A stretch of 55,303 bases of DNA, from NCBI GenBank assembly GCA_026705765.1, contig JAPPAB010000079.1:1-55303 (forward strand), written 5' to 3'. Positions 36,348-44,232 of this stretch are shown piece by piece. Under the pieces are notes generated by a model that was not told where the DNA came from, ran no database searches, and saw nothing but the letters and a program-made list of their open reading frames with translations. This DNA comes from Gemmatimonadota bacterium. Its GTDB lineage: Bacteria; Latescibacterota; UBA2968. Each line of letters opens with the position of its first letter. Positions within the stretch are counted from its first letter, which is position 1. Both the position numbers and the translations under genes were made by a program.

Positions 36348-36376
36348 TTGACAAAAAAATGATCAACTCCTATCTT
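36348..36376 (+). promoter_or_regulatory. Sigma-70-type promoter of ndk and the following genes
   Basis: TTGACA (36348-36353), 17-base spacer, TATCTT (36371-36376), about 50 bases before the ndk ATG. Same hexamers as the trp promoter. Confidence 0.75.
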
Positions 36377-36427
36377 GTCCATCTTCAAGCCGATATAAGC
36401 CTATTTTTTTTATACGGAATTTTATGC

Positions 36428-36826
36428 ATGGAACGCACCCTGCTCATCGTCAAACCCGATGCTGTTGCACAAAATGTAATCGGTGAAATCATTCGCCGTC
36501 TCGAAGAAAAAAAATTTAGCATTGTAAATCTGGAAATGGTTCGCCTCACGCGCCAACAGGCCGCCGAGTTTTATGCAGTACATAGCCAGCGGCCTTTTTA
36601 CAACGACCTGCTCGATTTTATGACCTCTGGCCCCTGTGTGCCCATGGCACTCGAGCGAGACAACGCCGTTGCATTTTTGCGCGAAGCCATTGGCAGTACC
36701 AATCCCGAAGAAGCCGCAGAAGGCACCATTCGCAAAGACTTTGCAACCGATATTCAAAACAATGCCGTACACGCCTCAGACTCACTGGAAAACGCGGCTA
36801 AAGAAGTGGCTTTCTTTTTTGGCTAA
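36428..36826 (+). CDS. ndk: Nucleoside diphosphate kinase
   Basis: 132 residues from the ATG at 36428; the open frame upstream is AT-rich non-coding leader containing the promoter. Moves the gamma phosphate from ATP to other NDPs. RTLLIVKPDAV at the N-terminus and NAVHASDS with the phosphohistidine H115 are the family signatures. Slightly shorter than the usual 135-150 residues but complete. Seventeen bases precede the yceD-like gene, so it probably leads the fatty-acid operon. Confidence 0.95.
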   Translation: MERTLLIVKPDAVAQNVIGEIIRRLEEKKFSIVNLEMVRLTRQQAAEFYAVHSQRPFYNDLLDFMTSGPCVPMALERDNAVAFLREAIGSTNPEEAAEGTIRKDFATDIQNNAVHASDSLENAAKEVAFFFG

Positions 36827-36843
36827 GAGCAGTCAACTACCTT

Positions 36844-37359
36844 ATGAAAATTGACCTGAGAGATATACGGGAAGGCGAGACCGAATTTGTGTTTGAAGAA
36901 ACGCCAGCCGACCTGCACATTACAGAAGAAGACACCCAATTTGCAGGTGCCATAATCACCCGTCTCATCGTGTACAAATACGGCGACTCGCTCTCGGCAA
37001 AAGGGCAAACCACCTGTCTGGTGCGCCCCGAATGCGCGCGGTGCCTAGAACCCATCGAATTTCCCATCGACATCTCATACACATTCGTCTTTCAAAAAGG
37101 TCGTCCCGACCAGATGGACGATGACGATGACGAAACGCTCATCTGGCTCAATGAAGAACCCGGCGAAATAGACCTTGGCAATGACGTAAAAGATTACATC
37201 TTGCTCGAACTACCCATGATACCAACCTGCGCGGCATCGCTTTCTGGCCCTTGTGAACGCTATGCGCAAGACCCGCACGAATTGCTGGAATACGAGCGTG
37301 AAAAGAGCCCTGACCCGCGTTGGGATGCTCTCCGCGCACTCAAAGAGAGCGAACAGTAA
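36844..37359 (+). CDS. YceD/DUF177 family protein
   Basis: 171 residues. The conserved C-A-R-C-L-E-P of the family is at [12 protein letters not shown] and the closing segment [11 protein letters not shown]...[12 protein letters not shown] matches the usual C-x-x-L-C-x-x-C...DPR-x-x-x-L pattern with changed spacing. YceD is linked to 23S rRNA/ribosome assembly and is nearly always next to rpmF, as here (29 bases upstream). Acidic throughout. Confidence 0.88.
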   Translation: MKIDLRDIREGETEFVFEETPADLHITEEDTQFAGAIITRLIVYKYGDSLSAKGQTTCLVRPECARCLEPIEFPIDISYTFVFQKGRPDQMDDDDDETLIWLNEEPGEIDLGNDVKDYILLELPMIPTCAASLSGPCERYAQDPHELLEYEREKSPDPRWDALRALKESEQ

Positions 37360-37388
37360 ACGAAGCATTCATCAAAAAGGAATATCCC

Positions 37389-37571
37389 ATGGCCAACCCC
37401 AAACGACGAAGTTCAAATTCTCGCACAGGCAAACGCCGTGCCAATTGGAAGCTGCGTCAACCCACCTTTAACGAGTGCCCCAACTGCGGGCAACAAAAAA
37501 TACCCCATCGGGTCTGTGGAAATTGCGGTTATTACAATGGGCGCGAAGTAATTGAAACCGACGGCTTTTAG
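37389..37571 (+). CDS. rpmF: 50S ribosomal protein L32
   Basis: 60 residues from [20 protein letters not shown], with the zinc ribbon as C-x-x-C (CPNCG) and C-x-x-C ([12 protein letters not shown]). Bound in the large subunit near the exit tunnel. AAAGGAA sits ahead of the ATG. In most bacteria plsX follows; here 62 non-coding bases and then fabH follow. Confidence 0.96.
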   Translation: MANPKRRSSNSRTGKRRANWKLRQPTFNECPNCGQQKIPHRVCGNCGYYNGREVIETDGF

Positions 37572-37633
37572 TCTGGTCTAACATCGCGCAAACAATAGCA
37601 AGTCATTAGACCCTTCAGATCTCAAACACCTTT

Positions 37634-38629
37634 ATGAAAAAACCATTTACAGCCACCATTAGCGGGGTGGGGCACTACGTACCGGAACAAAAGCTGACCA
37701 ATGCCGATCTCGAAAAAATGGTCGATACATCCGACGAGTGGATCACTTCCCGCACAGGCATCAGAGAACGCCGCATCCTCGACGAGGGGTTGGGCACATC
37801 CTTTATGGCTCTAAAATCTCTGGAATCCATTCTGCACAACAAAGGACTCGATGCCAGAGATATCGACCTGATCATCGTCGCGACCATCACCCCCGACATG
37901 GTATTTCCGTCAGCAGCCTGTCTGGTACAGGACCAAATTGGTGCCACAAATGCCTGGGCTTTCGATCTATCGGCAGCCTGTAGCGGTTTTCTATATGCAC
38001 TAATGGTGGGAGGGCAATTTATTGAAACGGGTGCACACAAACGCGTGGTCGTCATTGGAGCCGACAAAATGAGCAGCATCACAGACTATGCCGATCGCGA
38101 AACCTGTGTGCTCTTTGGCGATGGCGCAGGCGCGGTTTTGCTCGAACCCGGCGAACCAGATTTGGGGCTTAAAGACTTTATCCTCTATTCTGATGGCAGC
38201 GGCGTAAAATATCTGCGACAACCCGCTGGCGGTAGCCTGCTTCCGGCCTCTCGTGAAACCGTGAAAAAGAAAATGCACTATATTTATCAAGACGGTCGCG
38301 AAGTTTTCAAATTTGCAGTTCCCAAAATGGCCGAAGTTTCCGCTCAAATTCTCGAACGCAACGGCCTTGTTGGCAAAGACATCGCGCTTTTTGTGCCACA
38401 TCAGGCCAACAAGCGCATTATCGACGCATGCGTCAAACGCACAGATATACCCCAAGATCGCGTTATAGTCAATATCGACCGCTATGCCAACACCTCGGCT
38501 GCCACCATTCCCATTGGCCTATCTGAAGCAGTCGAACAGGGCCGTCTCAATCGCGGTGACAATGTGCTGCTCGCCAGTGCCGGTGCGGGATATACCTGGG
38601 GCAGCACCCTGCTAACCTGGGCTTATTAA
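37634..38629 (+). CDS. fabH: 3-oxoacyl-ACP synthase III
   Basis: Condenses acetyl-CoA (or a branched acyl-CoA) with malonyl-ACP to begin fatty-acid synthesis. 331 residues, with catalytic C116 (DLSAACSGF), His in VPHQANKRI and Asn in DRYANTSAATIP. The C-terminal ASAGAGYTWGSTLLTW is typical. The stop is directly followed by the fabD ATG. Confidence 0.95.
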   Translation: MKKPFTATISGVGHYVPEQKLTNADLEKMVDTSDEWITSRTGIRERRILDEGLGTSFMALKSLESILHNKGLDARDIDLIIVATITPDMVFPSAACLVQDQIGATNAWAFDLSAACSGFLYALMVGGQFIETGAHKRVVVIGADKMSSITDYADRETCVLFGDGAGAVLLEPGEPDLGLKDFILYSDGSGVKYLRQPAGGSLLPASRETVKKKMHYIYQDGREVFKFAVPKMAEVSAQILERNGLVGKDIALFVPHQANKRIIDACVKRTDIPQDRVIVNIDRYANTSAATIPIGLSEAVEQGRLNRGDNVLLASAGAGYTWGSTLLTWAY

Positions 38630-39559
38630 ATGAAAAAAAAAGCTTTCCTATTTCCAGGGCAAGGCTCCCAATTTGTCGGCATGGGACACGACCTGTACAG
38701 GACCGCACCAGAAGCACACAAAATTTTTGATCTTGCCGACGACGTGCTCGACATAGACATCAAATCATTCTGCTTCAACGGTCCTGCCGAGTCACTCAAA
38801 CAAACCGCAGTCACACAACCGGCAATTTTTGCCCATAGCATTGCCGCTCTTGAAGTACTTAAAAGCCGGGGATTGCACCCCGACCTCGTGGCTGGACACA
38901 GTGTTGGGGAACTCGCCGCTCTCGTGGCGGCAGGTGTCATGCGCGTCGAAGACGGCTTTCGGGTCGTCAGTGTTCGCGGACATGCCATGCAAGTCGCCGG
39001 AAAAATTCGGCCAGGCACCATGGCTGCAGTACTCGGTCTCGACGACGATGTAATGATTCGGCTTTGCGATGATCTCAGTTCTTCGGGCCATGTTACAACA
39101 GCCAATTTCAATTGCCCGGGACAAGTAGTCCTATCTGGCGAGGAAAACACCGTTGGCAAAGCACTCGAAAAAGCCAAAGCATTGGGAGCCAGACGCGCCG
39201 TGCTCTTGCCCGTAGGCGGCGCATTTCACTCAGCCCTGATGCAGCCAGCCGTAACAGCACTGACCGATATACTCGACGATGTGCCATTTGCTCAGGCACA
39301 AATTCCCGTGATTCCCAATGTCACGGCTGAACCCACACGCGATCCGGCTCTGCTCAAAGATCTTTTGATTGAGCAAGTTATTTCGCCGGTTCGCTGGACC
39401 GAAGCCATGCAACGGCTCATCGCAGAAGGCATGACCGAGGCCCTCGAAGTGGGGCCAGGCAATGTGCTCAAAGGTCTCCTGCGCCGAATTAACCGAAATA
39501 TTCCAGTCCACCAGGCCGGCACATTAGAAGCTATTGAACAACTGGTAACTACCCCATGA
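38630..39559 (+). CDS. fabD: Malonyl-CoA:ACP transacylase
   Basis: Loads malonate onto ACP. 309 residues: FLFPGQGSQFVGMG at the start, catalytic S91 in GHSVGELAAL, and the active-site His in AFHSALM. TAA of fabH and its ATG abut, and its last four bases overlap fabG. Confidence 0.95.
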   Translation: MKKKAFLFPGQGSQFVGMGHDLYRTAPEAHKIFDLADDVLDIDIKSFCFNGPAESLKQTAVTQPAIFAHSIAALEVLKSRGLHPDLVAGHSVGELAALVAAGVMRVEDGFRVVSVRGHAMQVAGKIRPGTMAAVLGLDDDVMIRLCDDLSSSGHVTTANFNCPGQVVLSGEENTVGKALEKAKALGARRAVLLPVGGAFHSALMQPAVTALTDILDDVPFAQAQIPVIPNVTAEPTRDPALLKDLLIEQVISPVRWTEAMQRLIAEGMTEALEVGPGNVLKGLLRRINRNIPVHQAGTLEAIEQLVTTP

Positions 39560-40302
39560 ACCGACTCACAGGTAAAATAGCCCTTGTAACGGGCGGATCC
39601 CGCGGCATTGGCGAGGCCATTGCCCTGCGCCTTGCGCGCGAAGGGGCCAACATCGCCGTATGTGCCAGCCAAAGCACAGAAGCTGCAGAAGCAGTGGCCG
39701 AAAAAATTCGCGCACAAGGCCGTGAAGCCCTTGTACAACAGACCGATGTCTCCAATGCCGAATCTGTTGAATCCCTTGTCGAAACCGTCCTCGATACCTG
39801 GGGCAAAATCGATGTGCTCGTCAACAATGCGGGTATCGCCCGCGACAATTTGTTGATGCGTATGAAAGAAGACGAGTGGGATGCAGTTCTTGACGTCAAC
39901 CTCAAAGGTGCGTACCATTGTATCAAAGCCGTCACCCGTCCCATGATGAGAGCGCGAGCCGGTCGCATCATCAATGTCTCATCGGTCGTGGGTCTCACGG
40001 GCAATGCAGGGCAGATCAATTACGCCGCATCCAAATCGGGTCTTATTGGCCTGACCAAATCCGTAGCCAGGGAATTGGCCAGCCGCAATATTACGGCCAA
40101 TGCCATTGCGCCTGGTTTTATTCCAACGGACATGACCGCAAAACTCAACGCCAAAATACAAGAACAGTTGATCGCACAGATTCCGATGGGCAAACTCGGC
40201 AGCCCCGAAGATGTCGCTGCTGCCGCGGCCTTTCTCGCCTCTGACGACGCATCCTATATTACCGGACAGGTTCTCGTTGTCGATGGCGGAATGGTGATGT
40301 AA
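39556..40302 (+). CDS. fabG: 3-oxoacyl-ACP reductase
   Basis: NADPH-dependent reduction of beta-ketoacyl-ACP. 248 residues, classical SDR: TGGSRGIGEAIA, NNAGIARDNLLMRM, catalytic Ser in INVSSV and YAASKSG, and the FabG-type ending YITGQVLVVDGGMVM. Starts inside the fabD stop (ATGA). Confidence 0.96.
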   Translation: MNRLTGKIALVTGGSRGIGEAIALRLAREGANIAVCASQSTEAAEAVAEKIRAQGREALVQQTDVSNAESVESLVETVLDTWGKIDVLVNNAGIARDNLLMRMKEDEWDAVLDVNLKGAYHCIKAVTRPMMRARAGRIINVSSVVGLTGNAGQINYAASKSGLIGLTKSVARELASRNITANAIAPGFIPTDMTAKLNAKIQEQLIAQIPMGKLGSPEDVAAAAAFLASDDASYITGQVLVVDGGMVM

Positions 40303-40336
40303 ATAATTACTACACACTAATCACGGAGGGCTTCAC

Positions 40337-40576
40337 ATGACCGATGATATTCAACAAAAAGTTACCGACCTGATCGTTGACCAACTCGGCGTCGATGCCG
40401 ATAGCGTCAATGCCGACGCCCATTTTATTGACGATCTGGGTGCGGACTCGCTCGATACAGTCGAACTGGTCATGGCTTTCGAAGAAGAATTTGACATGGA
40501 AATTTCCGATGAAGACGCCGAGAAGCTCGAAACAGTTGGCGACGCCATCGCATACTTAGACGAGCATCTGGATTAA
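40337..40576 (+). CDS. acpP: Acyl carrier protein
   Basis: 79 residues, acidic, four-helix ACP. The phosphopantetheine site is S38 in [19 protein letters not shown] precedes the ATG by eight bases. Carries the growing acyl chain for the Fab enzymes around it. Confidence 0.97.
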   Translation: MTDDIQQKVTDLIVDQLGVDADSVNADAHFIDDLGADSLDTVELVMAFEEEFDMEISDEDAEKLETVGDAIAYLDEHLD

Positions 40577-40584
40577 CTCGGAAA

Positions 40585-40615
40585 CTGGAGGCTGGAATCG
40601 ATCTCCAGCCTCCAG
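40585..40615. other. Perfect 12-bp hairpin between acpP and fabF
   Basis: CTGGAGGCTGGA, seven bases, TCCAGCCTCCAG. There is no T-run after it on either strand. The right arm ends at the ribosome site GGAGGT of fabF (40615-40620). It may stabilise the abundant acpP message, act as a processing site (rnc is two genes on), or modulate fabF translation. Confidence 0.8.
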
Positions 40616-40626
40616 GAGGTCATTTA

Positions 40627-41877
40627 GTGAACAGACAGCGCAGAGTGGTCATCACCGGCATGGGCACACTTGCCCCCAACGGCAATACCACAGAAAGCTA
40701 TTGGGAAGCATTGTGCAACGGCCAAACAGGTGTTGGTCCCATAACAAAATTTGACACTACCGATTTCCGGGTGCAATTTGCCGCCGAAGTCAAAAACTTT
40801 GACCCAGCGCACTTTGGCATTGACCGTCGAAGCCAGCGGCGCATGGATCTCTTTACCCAATACGCCATTGCATCATCTGTCCAAGCCGTGGAAAGTGCAG
40901 GCCTCGATATCGGTAATGAACAGGCCGAACGCATCGGGGTTGTATTCGGCTCGGGCATTGGCGGCATTCAAACCTTTGAAGACCAGTACGAAGCCTATCG
41001 CAAAGATGGCCCAAGACGCATCAGTCCACTTTTTGTGCCCATGATGATCCCCGACATGTCCGCAGGTCAAGTATCCATTTACCTCGGTGCCAAAGGTCCC
41101 AATTATACCACCGTCACAGCTTGCGCCTCGGCAGCCCATGCCATTGGCAACGCAGCCCGCGAAATTTGGGACGACGAAGCCGATGTCATGATTACGGGGG
41201 GGGCAGAAGCCGCCATTACCCCAATGTCAGTCGGTGGATTTGCCGCGGCGCGAACCCTTTCAACCCGCAACGATGCCCCAACGCAAGCCAGCCGTCCCTT
41301 TGACGCAGACCGGGATGGATTTGTAATTGGAGAAGGCGCTGGAGGGCTTGTTCTGGAAGAACTCGAACGCGCAACACAACGGGGTGCCACGATCTATGCC
41401 GAAGTTGTAGGGACTGGCTATACTGGCGATGCCTATCACATTACCGGTATGGCACCTGGCGGCGAAGGGGGTGCCCGCGCCCTGTGCCGCGCCATGCGAC
41501 AGGCGCAGATCAACCCCGAAGACGTGTCTTATATCAACGCACACGGCACATCAACACCTGTGGGCGATCCGGCAGAAACAGCCGCTATCAAATCCGTATT
41601 TGGCGACCGGGCCAAAAAACTCGCTGTCAGTTCGACAAAATCCATGACCGGACATCTTTTGGGGGCGTCGGGTGCGATAGAAACCATCGCAGCAACCCTG
41701 GCAGTTCACCACAATGTGGTACCGCCCACGATCAACTATGAGACACCCGATCCAGAATGCGACCTCGATTACGTGCCCAATGAAGCGCGAGAAATACCCG
41801 TTGAAATCGCCATCAGTAACTCCTTTGGCTTTGGTGGTCACAACGCAGTACTCATCCTGCGTAAGTTTCGCAACTAA
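40627..41877 (+). CDS. fabF: 3-oxoacyl-ACP synthase II
   Basis: Elongation condensing enzyme. 416 residues; Cys-His-His triad: C166 in VTACASAAHA, His in NAHGTSTPVGD and His in SMTGHLLGASG. Ends with SNSFGFGGHNAVLI. GTG start, GGAGGT six bases upstream. Confidence 0.96.
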   Translation: MNRQRRVVITGMGTLAPNGNTTESYWEALCNGQTGVGPITKFDTTDFRVQFAAEVKNFDPAHFGIDRRSQRRMDLFTQYAIASSVQAVESAGLDIGNEQAERIGVVFGSGIGGIQTFEDQYEAYRKDGPRRISPLFVPMMIPDMSAGQVSIYLGAKGPNYTTVTACASAAHAIGNAAREIWDDEADVMITGGAEAAITPMSVGGFAAARTLSTRNDAPTQASRPFDADRDGFVIGEGAGGLVLEELERATQRGATIYAEVVGTGYTGDAYHITGMAPGGEGGARALCRAMRQAQINPEDVSYINAHGTSTPVGDPAETAAIKSVFGDRAKKLAVSSTKSMTGHLLGASGAIETIAATLAVHHNVVPPTINYETPDPECDLDYVPNEAREIPVEIAISNSFGFGGHNAVLILRKFRN

Positions 41878-41888
41878 CGGGACCATAC

Positions 41889-42665
41889 ATGCTCCGAGAA
41901 TTGAAAGGGGGCGGTTTTATCCGACTCGAAACCGTCTTGCAAACAATCAGACGCTGGTCCGCAAGCGGCAGAGTGCGTTCCCAGGAAGAACTCCAACGCA
42001 AACTCGGTTACACCTTTTCCAACACCGCTTTGCTCGAACAAGCCCTTAAACACCGGTCCCATGTTTACGTCACTCAAGAAGGCAGCATTGCTTCCAACGA
42101 ACGCCTGGAATTTTTGGGCGACGCAGTGCTCGATCTCATTGTGACAGAACATCTCTACAATCAGTTTAAAAATAAAAGAGAAGGCGAACTCACACAGATC
42201 AAGTCTCTGCTCGTTAGCAAGGTAGTTCTGGCCGAAAAAGGCCGCAAAATCCAACTCGGAGAATATCTCTATTTAAGCAAAGAAGAAATCTCATCTGGGG
42301 GGCGCCAACGCACCTCAATTATCGGCGATGCTTTTGAAGCACTCTTAGGTGCGATTTATCTCGATGGTGGGCTTGAAGCTGCTCGCTCATTTGTCGTACG
42401 CACAATTCTAACCAATGTTGAAGAAATCCTCGCCGACGGCAACTACCTCAACTTCAAAAGCCTGCTTCTCGAACACACGCAAAGTACGGGACAGGGCCAT
42501 CCGCGATATCAGCCCATATCCGAAGAAGGCCCGGATCACCGAAAAATTTTCTTTATTGAAGTAACCCTCCAGGGCGATCGATTGGGCGAAGGACAGGGGC
42601 GCAGTAAAAAAGAAGCCCAACAGATGGCCGCAAAAGACGCGCTCAGACATCTGGGCCTGCACTAA
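41889..42665 (+). CDS. rnc: Ribonuclease III
   Basis: Cuts double-stranded RNA in rRNA and mRNA processing. 258 residues; the RNase III signature NERLEFLGDAVLDLIV and GDAFEALLGAIYLDGG carry the catalytic acidic residues, and the last 70 residues form the dsRNA-binding domain (GEGQGRSKKEAQQMAAKDAL). An N-terminal extension of about 30 residues precedes the usual start; a later start is possible. Confidence 0.95.
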   Translation: MLRELKGGGFIRLETVLQTIRRWSASGRVRSQEELQRKLGYTFSNTALLEQALKHRSHVYVTQEGSIASNERLEFLGDAVLDLIVTEHLYNQFKNKREGELTQIKSLLVSKVVLAEKGRKIQLGEYLYLSKEEISSGGRQRTSIIGDAFEALLGAIYLDGGLEAARSFVVRTILTNVEEILADGNYLNFKSLLLEHTQSTGQGHPRYQPISEEGPDHRKIFFIEVTLQGDRLGEGQGRSKKEAQQMAAKDALRHLGLH

Positions 42666-42667
42666 CC

Positions 42668-43507
42668 GTGACACAATATAATCCCCCCACATGGCGTTTC
42701 CTGAATACCCAACATGGAAACGCCTTTTTTAATATGGCAGTAGATGAAGCCCTCGTGCGCTCAATAGCAACAGGTGCTCAGCCTGCATTTCGCGTTTACG
42801 GGTGGCAACCGCCCGCGGTCTCCTTTGGGTATGCACAGCGCATCAGCCGCGAAGTCGATGCCCAAAAAGTACGCGAGCGCGGCATCGACATTGTCCGCCG
42901 TCCCACCGGTGGTCGCGCTGTCTTGCACTGGAACGAACTGACCTACAGCGTTATCTGCCCTGCCGACAATCCCGTCATGGGGGGCAATATCAACGAAGCC
43001 TATCGCAAAATCAGCGAGGGGCTCCTCGCGGGTATTCGTGCGCTCGGCGTCGATGCGACCTTTGAATCCCGCCGCCAAACACAGCCCTCACCACATGGCA
43101 AAGAACTCACTGCGCCCTGTTTTACCAGCACGGCGCAATACGAAGTCACATTCAAGGGGCGCAAACTCATCGGTAGCGCGCAACAGCGCATCGGCACAAT
43201 GCTCTTGCAGCATGGGTCTCTCCTGCTCGGCCCAGAACACAAACAAATCGCCGATCTTCTGCCCGGCGACAAACCGGGCTTGCAAAAGCGTTTTGCACGC
43301 GAACTAGACCGCCACACCACCTCGCTCTCGGAAGCCCTCGCATACCCCATCAATTTCGACACGGCGACCACAGCCATCCGGCAAGGCATTCAAAACACCT
43401 TTAACATTCAACTTGTCGAAGCCGCTCTCAGCGAAACCGAAATTGCCGAAACCCAGCGCCTCATCGCCGAAAAATACGCAACCCATGAATGGAATGACAA
43501 GTATTGA
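42668..43507 (+). CDS. Octanoyltransferase/lipoate-protein ligase family, LipM type
   Basis: 279 residues, GTG start two bases after rnc. BPL/LplA fold: AFFNMAVDEAL, VSFGYAQ, RRPTGGRAVLHWNELTYSV, and the LipM-type catalytic Cys C151 in TAPCFTSTAQYEV with K167 in GRKLIGSAQQR. LipM moves the octanoyl group from ACP to lipoyl domains, which fits the place just after the ACP genes. LplA or LipL activity cannot be excluded. Confidence 0.86.
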   Translation: MTQYNPPTWRFLNTQHGNAFFNMAVDEALVRSIATGAQPAFRVYGWQPPAVSFGYAQRISREVDAQKVRERGIDIVRRPTGGRAVLHWNELTYSVICPADNPVMGGNINEAYRKISEGLLAGIRALGVDATFESRRQTQPSPHGKELTAPCFTSTAQYEVTFKGRKLIGSAQQRIGTMLLQHGSLLLGPEHKQIADLLPGDKPGLQKRFARELDRHTTSLSEALAYPINFDTATTAIRQGIQNTFNIQLVEAALSETEIAETQRLIAEKYATHEWNDKY

Positions 43508-43916
43508 CGCTTCAAAAACCTGGACCTCACATCCCTTGCGCGAAGAGCCTTTGGCAAAATCTGTTTTACTCGCACTCATCATTCTGGGCGTCGCGTTTAT
43601 TGTCGGCGTGAGCTTTCAGAGCATCTCTTTCGCCTTTCTTTCACTCGCATTGCTCACCGCGGCGATGACCCGCTATTTTCTGCCAACGCGCTATGTTATC
43701 GATGCTCGCGGTTTTACCATTTCACATATCGGCACACACAGGCAATATTTGTGGACAAATTTTCGCCGCGCCGCACGCCATCCCGACGGCGTCTTCTTAA
43801 GTCCTTTTGCCAAACCGCATCGTCTCGACACATTTCGCGGTCAATTCCTGCGCTCGAAAAATCCCTCAGAGATCTACCATGTCGTCCAAAAACACATCGC
43901 TATTGACCCGGCTTAA
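43485..43916 (+). CDS. Small membrane protein with two N-terminal helices
   Basis: 143 residues from ATG 43485 (a second ATG follows at 43494); it overlaps the octanoyltransferase stop. Two membrane helices (SVLLALIILGVAFIVGVSF and the next hydrophobic stretch, about residues 28-70) lead to a soluble C-terminal part with TRYVIDARGFTISHIGTHRQYLWTNF and SPFAKPHRL, resembling bacterial PH-like domains. Function unknown. Confidence 0.72.
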   Translation: MNGMTSIDASKTWTSHPLREEPLAKSVLLALIILGVAFIVGVSFQSISFAFLSLALLTAAMTRYFLPTRYVIDARGFTISHIGTHRQYLWTNFRRAARHPDGVFLSPFAKPHRLDTFRGQFLRSKNPSEIYHVVQKHIAIDPA

Positions 43917-44232
43917 GAATTACTGCGCCCATGCCTTTGCCGTCTCCCCTCCTGAAAGTGCCATCACCGAAGAAGACGAAATCCTCGCCGAAAAAGCCGC
44001 CGCCTTCATCGTGAGGCGCAGACTCACAGCACCAGCTATTATGTTACTTGAAACCGGGCGACCCTTTAACTATATTGGCAGCCAACTTTTGACTTTTTTG
44101 TCGCCCTTCGTATCCATCATCTTCTCCTCAACAGCCGAGTTTGACCGCTTCACGCGCTTTCTGGAAAAGCGGGAAAGCATTCCCTGCCTCATTCGCCATA
44201 TTGAAACCCTGGAAAATAAAAACCATGGATAA
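43879..44232 (+). CDS. Conserved hypothetical protein upstream of mutL
   Basis: 117 residues from ATG 43879, overlapping the previous gene by 38 bases and mutL by 8. Helical: EDEILAEKAAAFIVRRRLTAPAIMLLETGRPFNYIGSQLLTFLSPFVSIIF, then FDRFTRFLEKRESIPCLIRHIETLE. The LLETGRPxNxIGSQxLxFLxPF block looks like a conserved family motif that I cannot name. The overlaps imply tight coupling to mutL. Confidence 0.75.
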   Translation: MSSKNTSLLTRLKNYCAHAFAVSPPESAITEEDEILAEKAAAFIVRRRLTAPAIMLLETGRPFNYIGSQLLTFLSPFVSIIFSSTAEFDRFTRFLEKRESIPCLIRHIETLENKNHG

